Positions 1 to 8,496 of a stretch of DNA of 20,894 nucleotides are shown one piece after another. The notes under the pieces were generated by a model, which was not told the DNA's origin, made no database searches, and worked only from the letters and a program-made list of their open reading frames with translations. The stretch lies in contig NW_003122410.1 in NCBI RefSeq assembly GCF_000003605.2, forward strand, positions 147,921-168,814. The letters run 5' to 3'. Position numbers and translations under genes: made by a program. Source of the DNA: Saccoglossus kowalevskii (Eukaryota > Hemichordata > Enteropneusta > Harrimaniidae). Numbering within the stretch: the stretch's first letter is position 1; every line of letters starts with the position of its first letter.

Positions 1-840
1 CCCGCAGAATGTTAGCGATGCTTAGATAGTGCAATTAAAGTACTGTGTGGAAAACTGCAACGCTTACAAATGTAACTCTGTGGTCATCAGCATGAACAGC
101 ACTGTGAAATAGAGCATATGATTCACAATAAAATTTACTAATCTTGTTTTCAAAGTTGGTTATGTGATAATACTACAACTTATGTCACCATGAATTGGCT
201 CTACAAATAAATGATATTATTATACATCTGTCACCGTAACACCGTAAGTTACAGCGTGCCGTAATTTTGCGGTAATTTACAGGGTATTTTTATCCTACTA
301 TATTAGGAAAAGCGAATTCCAAATAAGGAATGATTACACGCATAAGCATCCTCTAATAATAAAAACAAACATGGCTGCCACCAGGGTTTGACCAGACTCC
401 ACACAAAGAAGTTTGCTGATTCTGTTCTAAACTTGTTTGATTTCGGCATTCCCATGATGTATCGTTGAGAGGAAAAGATGTATAATAATTTGGTTATTTA
501 TGAGGGTACCACAAAGTATCCTCAGACAGTACGTCGTTGCATTGACCTCCACTGCACGTTGGTTGATACTCCCGCTGTATTGTCTTCGTGCATACTTTGA
601 GGTATCCTCGTAATAATCTCATACAGTTATCACCTGTAGAGCTGGTTGATGTAAGTGGGGTTGCATTATCTATGTACAGAAAATGAGTGGATAATACAGC
701 CCATGACACCACAATCATCAACCAGCTATACAAATTAGTGATATTAGGTGATAAAGTGTTCTTCACATGACTTATCATAATCATAATATTACGTAACTAC
801 AGTCATTCCAGAATAACATTTGGTTCTGCTCTCTTTCTAG
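1..840. other. Unassigned DNA upstream of the first visible ACSF2 copy 1 exon
   Basis: No exon of the ACSF2 family is recognisable here, although copy 1 needs at least seven more upstream exons by comparison with copy 2. The stretch is therefore probably one intron of copy 1 whose left end lies outside the window. Its 3' end (829-840) is a pyrimidine-rich tract ending in TAG. A 96-codon open frame on the minus strand (784-494) has a hydrophobic stretch and several cysteines, but no recognisable family. Confidence 0.5.
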
Positions 841-948
841 ATTTGCTATGGTTTGACGGAAACCAGTCCTGTAACATTCCAGAGTAGTCGATTTGATCCA
901 ATCGAAGTTAGAGTATCTACAATTGGTAAACCAATTTCACATACAGAG
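841..948 (+). CDS. ACSF2: ACSF2 copy 1, exon with the A5 motif
   Basis: The exon has 36 codons in phase 0/0 between ctctttctAG and GTgaga. It encodes [10 protein letters not shown] at its start, the A5 motif that contacts adenine and the acyl chain, and ends GKPISHTE. It matches copy 2 exon 10675-10782 with only four conservative differences (V/I, S/T, V/L, I/V). Confidence 0.93.
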
Positions 949-3900
949 GTGAGAAATAAATAACTTTACTACACTACTATAACATCATAGGATATTGTGT
1001 GCAATTTAAAATCAACAGCTGAATTTAATTTATGGCTTTTTGTAGTGACAGTAATGCAATACATTCAATCATGCCTACACTATTTAATTGGTGACTGGTG
1101 ACTGAAATATTGCTGTTTACAATTTAACTGAATAATTTGATTCTTTATTATGATTATGATTATATTTATTTCATTCCACAGTTTGTATCTTTTAGTGAGA
1201 AAATGAGAAGAAATGTACATTCTAAAATGAAATGTACTTTATTCTCAAACTCAACAGTTTCAAATTTTCTGAATAATCTGGTAATTCTTTTCCCCAGTTG
1301 TTTTTCAGTCATAAACACTTTGATAGTTATTGTCTTTAAAGCTATTGTTAACATACCGTAACATCAACGCAATATAATAAAAGAAATATATACATAAAAT
1401 GCTAGACTAAATATATTCTGTCTGTCTAACATCACTTGAACATTATACAGACAGGGCTGCAACATCACTTAGTTGATATAATGAAGGATTAAATTAACAA
1501 ATTATCTAAAAATTAATACATTATTTTCCAGGCTAAAATCATAGATCCAGAAAGTGGTCATGTGAATGCAGTGGAAACACCTGGTGAATTGTGTACAAGA
1601 GGCTTTACAACTATGTTAGGGTATTGGGAGGATGAAGAAAAAACTAAGGCTGCTGTAGGCAGTGATAGATGGTTTCATACTGGGTAGGCTAAATAACTTA
1701 CCAAGATCATTTGCCATCTTTTTTGCATCATCTGTTTTGTACCACTACTAAAATAAGCATAAATTTATAAATGCTGCTTGGACTGATAAATATGATATAT
1801 AGTACATAATATTTGGTAAATGTAGTCCTAAGTAACTACGATTATCCGGTACCAAATATTATCTAAAATAAGCATAGTTTCAAATTCTTGTCTGCGAATT
1901 TGGGTATGCGCAAGCTTATTGAGCATGTACATCATAGATTCAAAATCTGCATTTGACAAAGATTGGTGATATGTACATTCTATCCATGTATATTAAAGAA
2001 ACATTGCCACAGAATATATATATATATATATATATACTGCCTAAAACTGAATTACTTATCATGATTTATTTTCTTCTGCAGAGATATTGCTGTGATAGAT
2101 GATACTGGCTATTGTAGAATTGTCAGTCGTATAAAAGATATGATAATCAGAGGTGGTGAAAATATCTATCCTGTCGAAATTGAACAATTTTTATATAAAC
2201 ATCCCAAAATTGAAGATGTACAGGTTAGTATTTTTTATTGTAACTGATTATTTAGTTGTGATATTTAGTTTAGTTAGACAAAGTGCTATCAGGAACTTAT
2301 AATTTCACTTCTGGGCATGCATACCTTCATCCCTTCATTCATGTGTCTGTATGTTTGCACTTGTAATTTTGGCTGAACACTTGCATCTTGAGGAGGATAC
2401 ATGCAGTGGTGACGGCACCGGAATTTTTTTTGGGGGGAATGCAGTTCTGGCGCCTGGACATGCCTGCTGGACTGATCGTGTTTCAACTTTACATATGTGA
2501 TGCAAGCATTAGTTTCACGGTCAAATTCAAGATGGTTGTGTGGTTATAGGTCGATATTCCGAGGGTTCATTTGTCCAAGGGTTCAATAATCTCAGTATTT
2601 ATTTTTAATCAATTGTGTTTATAACTGCCATTGAATATCTGTGAAACCCCTAAAGTTCTCTACAATTTAAAAGGTTTATTTGCCAGCATGGAAGATTGCT
2701 CAGCCAACTCTTGTTTACAAATGGAATCACCAAATGGAATCATTCTTATTTCATTATTGTACATATGTCACGTTATCCCCATAAGTCATAACATATCTTC
2801 ATTTTTCAATATTGCACAGGGTAATTTTATCCCACCATGTGAGGTGCACCATATTTTTAAGATAACGGATAGCTTGCTTTATACATTGAATAACTGGATA
2901 AAGAAGACTAATAATTATAATGTTATTATGAGAATATCACAAATGATGTGCTCAGATAGGTTATAGATACATTAGCCAGCCATCACTATGCATCTTTGTG
3001 CATAATCTTATATTATTAATATGAAATGTGATGAGTTGCAGGTGATTGGTGTACCAGATGAAAGACTTGGTGAAGAGATATGTGCATGGATTAAATTAAA
3101 AGCAGCACAGACAGCAAAGGAACAAGAAATTAAAGACTTTTGTCAAGGACAGGTACAAATTGACATCATAAATATTGATTAGTATTTAGTTTCATTGCAG
3201 ATTTTTAGTGGGTATGTAAGCTGATTGATTTCCAACATTGTTGGAGTGCATATAAATAATATTTATGAATTATACAAATATCCATGGACCATGAGGTATT
3301 TTGCATAATATTAATATCCATGAATCATGAGATAATTTGCATAATATTAATATCCATGAATCATGAGATAATTTGCATAATACTAGTATTAATATCCATG
3401 AACCATGAGATAATTTGCATAATATTAATACCCATGAATGGTGAGATAATTGGCATAATATTAATACCCATGAATGGTGAGATAATTTGCATAATATTAA
3501 TATCCATGAACGGTGAGATAATTTGCATAATATTAATATCCATGAATCATGAGATAATTTGCATAATACTAGTATTAATACCCATGAACCATGAGATAAT
3601 TTGTATAATATTAATACCCATGAATGGTGAGATAATTTGCATAATATTAATATCCATGAATCATGAGATAATTTGCATAATATTAATATCCATGAACGGT
3701 GAGACATTTCACATAATATTAATATGCATGAATCATGGGATAATTTGCATAATGTTAATATCCATGAACGGTGAGATAATTGCATATTATTAATATCCAT
3801 GAACAGTGAGATAATTTGCATATATTCTGATAATATTCAGATTCATGAATCATAGGATAATTTGCATAATGTTAATATCCATGAATCATGGGATAATTTG

Positions 3901-4658
3901 CATAATATTGATATCCATAAATCATGAGATAATTTGCATAATGTAAATATCCATGAACGGTGAGATAATTTGCATAATATTAATATCCATGAATCATGGG
4001 ATAATTTGCATAATGTTAATATCCATGAATCATGAGATAATTTGCATAATATTAATATCCTTGAACGGTGAGATAATTTGCATAATATTGATATCCATGA
4101 ATCATGAGATAATTTGCATAATATTAATATCCATGAATCATGAGATAATTTGCATAATATTAATATCCATGAATCATGGGATAATTTGCATAATGTTAAT
4201 ATCCATGAATCATGGGATAATTTGCATAATGTTAATATCCACGAATCATGGGATAATTTGCATAATATTAATATCCATGAATCATGAGATATTTTGCATA
4301 ATATTGATATCCACAAATCATGAGATAATTTGCATAATATTAACATATTCGAAGTTTTATTAAACAGGGGCAATTTTACATAACTTTATTCCCGAGGTTA
4401 TAAACATTTAATTATAATTGAATGCATGTAAAAGATTAGTTCAATTCTATAATCAGATCAGTTATATGTATATATATTCTTTGTGCGCACTGGAAATAAT
4501 TGTTTTTTTTTCGTTCTCATCACTAGATTTCTCATTTTAAAATTCCCAAGTACATCTGTTTTGTGGAGACTTTCCCGATGACAGTCACAGGCAAAATTAA
4601 GAAGTTCCAAATGAGAGAAGAATCGATTGGCATGCTGGGATTGGATGAGCAACTTTGA
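841..4658 (+). CDS. ACSF2: ACSF2-like acyl-CoA synthetase, copy 1 (3' part, five exons)
   Basis: Adenylate-forming enzyme that activates fatty acids with ATP to an acyl-AMP and transfers them to CoA; ACSF2 acts in mitochondria on medium chains (family knowledge). Exons join(841-948,1532-1683,2082-2223,3042-3152,4527-4658) give 214 residues and a stop, in one frame with GT-AG introns. Visible motifs in order: YGLTETSP (A5), PGELCTRGF and MLGYW, WFHTGD (A7), [16 protein letters not shown] (A8 hinge), [14 protein letters not shown] and the C-terminal TGKIKKFQ with the catalytic lysine (A10). The A8 glycine before Arg is Ser here (SR instead of GR). The protein ends MLGLDEQL, three residues longer than copy 2. 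The 5' exons, with the P-loop SGTTGxPKG, lie left of the window. The gene is convergent with copy 2. The ACSF2 family call is secure; whether this copy is functional is not known. Confidence 0.92.
1532..1683 (+). CDS. ACSF2: ACSF2 copy 1, exon up to the A7 motif
   Basis: Fifty codons plus 2 nt lie between ttattttccAG and GTaggc. The exon carries [14 protein letters not shown] and WFHTG; the Gly codon of TGD is completed by the first base of the next exon. The 3' end of the preceding intron is almost identical to the matching intron of copy 2. Confidence 0.93.
1748..1876. repeat. 14-bp direct repeat enclosing a hairpin in a copy 1 intron
   Basis: CTAAAATAAGCATA occurs at 1748-1761 and 1863-1876. 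The sequence between them ends in a hairpin whose 13-bp arms are ATAATATTTGGTA (1806-1818) and TACCAAATATTAT (1850-1862), with a shorter inner stem GTAGT/ACTAC. The layout looks like a small insertion with a target duplication, but no family is recognised. Confidence 0.4.
2015..2034. repeat. (TA)n microsatellite
   Basis: A pure run of about ten TA dinucleotides lies in the intron before the A8 exon of copy 1. Confidence 0.85.
2082..2223 (+). CDS. ACSF2: ACSF2 copy 1, exon with the A8 hinge motif
   Basis: One base plus 47 codons lie between ttcttctgcAG and GTtagt. It encodes [14 protein letters not shown], then [16 protein letters not shown], the hinge between the large and small domains. The Ser replaces a Gly that is conserved in the family and in copy 2 ([16 protein letters not shown]). 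Confidence 0.93.
2224..3041 (+). other. Copy 1 intron, no recognised insert
   Basis: This is an 818-bp intron. It contains a 111-codon open frame (2631-2966), but that frame has no recognisable domain and ordinary intron-like base composition, so it is not called a gene. The start of the intron (GTTAGTATTT, then GATTATTT) resembles the matching intron of copy 2. Confidence 0.6.
3042..3152 (+). CDS. ACSF2: ACSF2 copy 1, small C-terminal domain exon
   Basis: Thirty-seven codons lie between gagttgcAG and GTacaa, in phase 0/0. The exon encodes [16 protein letters not shown] and ends DFCQGQ. It is the same length as copy 2 exon 8879-8989, and the last bases of the preceding intron (gagttgcag) are shared. 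Confidence 0.93.
3276..4350. repeat. 36-bp minisatellite array with POU octamers
   Basis: About 29 tandem units, consensus length 36 bp, fill most of the last intron of copy 1. Each unit runs ATCCATGAATCATGAG, then ATAATTTGCATAATATTAAT. By eye, 23 units keep an exact ATTTGCAT, the reverse complement of the POU/Oct octamer ATGCAAAT. Two units (around 3380 and 3565) carry a 6-bp insertion making ACTAGT. Variants group by ATCATGAG, ACGGTGAG, ATGGTGAG and ATCATGGG. The unit is a multiple of three, so long stop-free frames cross the array on both strands; they are artefacts of the repeat. The matching intron of copy 2 is only 382 bp and has no array. Confidence 0.95.
4527..4658 (+). CDS. ACSF2: ACSF2 copy 1, terminal exon with catalytic lysine
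   Basis: Forty-three codons and TGA follow the acceptor catcactAG. The exon encodes [25 protein letters not shown] (catalytic Lys of motif A10) and the end GMLGLDEQL. Copy 2 ends earlier, at GMLGLD, because of a short indel around the stop. Confidence 0.93.
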   Translation: MSHFKIPKYICFVETFPMTVTGKIKKFQMREESIGMLGLDEQL

Positions 4659-4812
4659 AGAACTTTATAGATCAGCTGAATGGCATGAATGCCACAAAGT
4701 AACATTTATATGGACAATACAGAGTACAAATTGCCACCATTAGCAGTTTGGTAATTGAAACGATGCCACTGTTGATCGCAATTCTGATATTTCCATCTTT
4801 TTTTCATCAAAT

Positions 4813-4849
4813 AATAAAGAATCCATCGTCTTCCTGAAACCTAAATAAA
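4813..4849 (+). promoter_or_regulatory. Polyadenylation signals of ACSF2 copy 1
   Basis: AATAAA occurs at 4813-4818 and 4844-4849, about 155 and 186 nt after the stop codon. This spacing is ordinary for a short 3' UTR. The choice between them is inference. Confidence 0.6.
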
Positions 4850-6660
4850 GAAAGGTCGTTTTAACTTACCAGTACATTTTTAACTACACTTTTTAAATCA
4901 TACACTGATTACTACTTACAAGAATTATTTTAAAGTTACTGCTTAACTTTGTATTAAAATAATTGTTAATTAACATAGGTTATTTATAGTAATTAACTCG
5001 TGGAAATTTATACGCAGGGAATTCAAGTTTTCATTAATCACTTGAAGACACTACATAACTTATCATGTGACGGGGCGTATGAAATGAATTACTTCTGAGT
5101 TTGTATACATTATTATTGCCAGACGTGTAAGTGTACAGATGTCATTTCTATTTGCCTATTGTCCTTAATGGCCGTTTTCTTGTATTGTATGTACATTTCT
5201 CAATGAAGCATGGTTTAATTTTTACACGCATGCAACTAAACTTCTTGCCTGTTGTAATGTTAAAATTTTCACTTTTGTTTTTGGATCTACAGTCATTTCA
5301 ATGAACAGTTTGATAACTGGTGCGTAACACAAATAGTGTAAATGATTTTAATTGTACTTGCTAAAAATCAGGAATCATGAATTTATTGAAAAATTATATT
5401 AAAATGTATTATATATGCATATAGAGATTATTGTAGGATGACCAATGCTAATCTGAAGGATGTATATCCTGGCAAACTCGAATCCATACAAAGAAAATGA
5501 CCAATACTCCTGAAGTGACCACACTAACACTAAGTGTTTCTATTTATCATGTCTTGCTACTGCTTCATTTGTTTACAATATTATGTGAATGTGAAAAACT
5601 TCATCTTACTTACATACGAAAATGGATAATTAAACTTGTAAAGTGAAGATGGAACTATGCAAGAACTCCCCAATGGATACTATTCCTTCCAATTCTCGGT
5701 GCCTACATTCTGGTATCAGTTTGGTCTTTACTTTCATGGGTAGAAGGAAATATATTCTTATACAATGTATTTTTATCACTTAAATGAATGTAATGTAAAT
5801 TAAATGATTAAACTTTTACATGACCATTTGTGATTATTTGAGAAGACAAATCGTGAAGAATGTGTAATTCTGATATAAATGCTTTCAAGTATGTTAATTG
5901 TGATTTGAATGCTTATCAATTATGTTGATTATGATTATGTTGAATGTTAACTTGCACATTTGCAAATACATCATGCATGTGAACACGTGTACCAATTGCA
6001 GTTCGTCCCAACTCGGGCGATTCCATTCTAGTTATGTTTACAGATTCAAATTTAGTCGACAGTTTTAAACATATTTTGAGCTAGTAAACTAATTCGGCAA
6101 AGCAAATTGTTTATAATGTTCGACTGTTATTTCGTAATTTTTGCATATATGACACAAATGTTATTCGCAGCTAATATCAGATATGGTATTGGTTCGCTCG
6201 TGAAAATACGGCCACAGGGAAACGTGCATCACTCATGAAAATAAAATTAATACCCCACAAAGAACAACTTTTAATTTACCAAATTTGAAGATAATTGTTT
6301 ACAATAATCTGCTATTGTAGGAATCTGTGTATTTAATTTCGAGGGCGATTTTAGTGTGCATACAACTAGTCATTTTGGTTAACTAGTTTTGGTGCAACAA
6401 CGCTATTTATGCTACTTGACTGTACAATAAGATCGATAATCGTTTTATTTATTTTCTAAATCTTCAGTATATTCAGTCTTTTAATTGTGTAACACACTCA
6501 AAAATGGCACTTACATGAGTGATTCCGTTCGTTATTTTGATTACATGGAATACTGTAATCGGAGAAGCACATATCAAAAGATTTCCTTTCGATTTTTGCG
6601 ACATTTCAAGCATGTATAACGTGCAATAATAAGTTTTAAAGATGAATTAATTCAATGACT
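4850..6660. other. Intergenic DNA between the two ACSF2 copies, left part
   Basis: AT-rich sequence without a credible open frame, RNA gene or recognised repeat on either strand. It separates the 3' end of copy 1 from the LINE insertion at 6677. Confidence 0.6.
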
Positions 6661-8001
6661 AAGAAACGTTACACTAGTTTACCATGGAATGTCAAGCCGG
6701 ATGGAAGGTGATCATGCAAGACATGTTAAGGAATTTTGGTGGTAACATATTTTTTCTCTGCACTTACGATGTACAGAAACTAAAAGAAATTGTCTCGCCG
6801 TTCTTTCTAGATATATATCTGCCTTGAATGGGCAGCATTTGCACAAGTTGTCCCCGACTCGCCTAAAATAATAGACCATCAATGGGATAACAAATAAACA
6901 ACAATTGGGAATCATTCAGTATATTTCGAATCTCTTGCAATTAAAAATATTAATAGAATTTATTCGATAATAACCAACCTTCACAACTGAAATTACTGGC
7001 AAACAAAGGACTTATCAACATTAGATTATTTACATATTCAGGGATTATATTCTGCAATAGCGAAAAAGTGGAAAATTTCAAACCGTCACAAGTGGTTTGA
7101 ACCAGAAAATGTAATTTATTTTAATTCATCATATATACATATCAATTCATTAACAAGTTTATAAGTTATGTGTAATAATAAAATAGAATATCCAACAATT
7201 AAATCTAGGTTGGAGGAACTGTATGATGTATCTCTAGTAAATATCAAGAACATTTGTAGTCTACCTTAAACTACTACAATTTCAACAGATCTTAGAGCCT
7301 ATCAGTTTCAAATTATTCATAGATACATTCCAACGTTTCCAATGGAAGTTAGTAGCCCCCTCTATGTTTCATACAGAAATTGAAACCATAGAGCACTTGT
7401 TCGTGGAATGCCATGGTGTACAGTCATTGTGGGGGGAAAATGCAGCAAAACTATAATTTATTTTCAAATACAGTTTGTAATGTACAAAATATTATTCTTG
7501 GCATTTATAAGGTGGAAAACATTATGTTGAATGATTTGATTTTATTGTTTAAAAATACATATGTAGGGGAGAAGTAAAAATCTTTTTTTGTTGGTTTCAA
7601 TGCACACATTAAAGACCATGAACATATAAAACATCAACTGACTTTAAGTAGTGGCAAAATATTATATCATTATCAGAAATGAGAGCCAATTAGCCAATTT
7701 GAATTTGGATTAATGGATAGCCAATCATTCAACACCAGCAGTCAACGCTGCTCAATTTTATAAATACCAAGGAAGCGAACGGGTTAAAAATGTTATTTTG
7801 TAATTGTAAATTATTATTTTTATTATTGAAATAGCACAAACAAAACATAACAGCTGGAATTGAAGGGTATAAAATAGAAAACGCCACAATAGCCCACATC
7901 TCATTCTTGTCTTCTTTTTAGGTTTCTGTGTGTGTACGCTTTTGTTTCTGTAAATTAAGTGTGGAAAAATATTATAAATATAAAAAAGAAACGTTACACT
8001 A
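6661..8001 (+). mobile_element. 5'-truncated LINE insertion with 16-bp target-site duplication
   Basis: The identical 16-mer AAGAAACGTTACACTA stands at 6661-6676 and 7986-8001 and brackets 6677-7985. The insert ends in an A/T-rich tail (aaatataaaaa), as expected for target-primed reverse transcription. Its plus strand carries the decayed C-terminal end of a reverse-transcriptase polyprotein, so it is sense-oriented. Only the pol tail is present, so it is 5'-truncated. The exact duplication suggests a moderately old insertion. Confidence 0.8.
6985..7690 (+). pseudogene. LINE pol C-terminal region, degenerate
   Basis: One frame reads through about 390 nt (7009-7400) with only a few stops, including DLSTLDYLHIQGLYSAI, KSRLEELYDVSL and LRAYQFQIIHRYIPTFP. 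A shifted frame continues with ETIEHLFVECHG and SLW, and later with FNAHIKDHEHIKHQL. The order LRA..Q..I..R, then IEHLF..C....LW, then an F..H.....E segment is that of the zinc-binding tail of L1/Tx1-type LINE reverse transcriptases (family knowledge). Stops and frameshifts show it is dead. The exact clade is not certain. Confidence 0.7.
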
Positions 8002-8247
8002 ACCTAAAAATAATGAATTGACTAAAACATTGTCACAATGACCTAGTAACGATCAATCTTAACATCTGGAGCCAGAAAGATCGGGTCGATTCGACTTCGA
8101 CAATGTATTAATACAATTAGTTGCACGTTAAATATTTAATTTACAAATTTCTCACCATTACGAAGACAATTCTTACTTCACATGTTGGTATATTCTTATT
8201 GACTCAAAACATACTTCTCACAGATACTAAATGACATCATTATTTGG

Positions 8248-8253
8248 TTTATT
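8248..8253 (-). promoter_or_regulatory. Polyadenylation signal of ACSF2 copy 2
   Basis: AATAAA on the minus strand, about 120 nt after the stop codon of copy 2. The position fits, but the hexamer is common in AT-rich DNA. Confidence 0.45.
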
Positions 8254-8373
8254 TTACAATGGATTGTAATTGTCAAAACAATTTAATAAAAAAAGTCGTA
8301 AAAACGTTCACATTAGATTGTAAATGACAATATGATTAATGGAGGCAGAAATGTGAAATGTTGTTCAACAAAG

Positions 8374-8496
8374 TCAATCCAATCCCAGCATGCCAAGCGA
8401 TTCTTCTCTCATTTGTAACTTCTTAATCTTCCCCGAGATTGTCATTGGGAAGCTGTCCACAAAGCAAATATACTGGGGAATTTTGAAATAAGCAAT
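8374..8496 (-). CDS. ACSF2: ACSF2 copy 2, terminal exon with catalytic lysine
   Basis: Forty codons and a TGA (8376-8374) follow the acceptor atcactgcAG. It encodes [25 protein letters not shown] (catalytic Lys) and ends GMLGLD. Downstream on the same strand AATAAA is found at 8253-8248. Confidence 0.93.
   Translation of the reverse strand: MAYFKIPQYICFVDSFPMTISGKIKKLQMREESLGMLGLD

Noticed and set aside
2631-2966. 111-codon plus-strand frame in a copy 1 intron
   Set aside because: No domain, ordinary intron composition, no acceptor/donor arrangement that would join it to ACSF2.
3276-4350. CRISPR-like array of regularly spaced repeats
   Set aside because: Units are contiguous with no unique spacers, and the host is clearly an animal genome.
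3270-4373. Long open frames across the repeat array on both strands (up to about 180 codons)
   Set aside because: They are the direct result of a 36-bp repeat unit without stops and lie inside an intron; there is no family, start context or splice support.
6712-6915. 67-codon minus-strand frame with cysteines
   Set aside because: It is the shadow of the sense LINE sequence and lies inside the LINE insertion.
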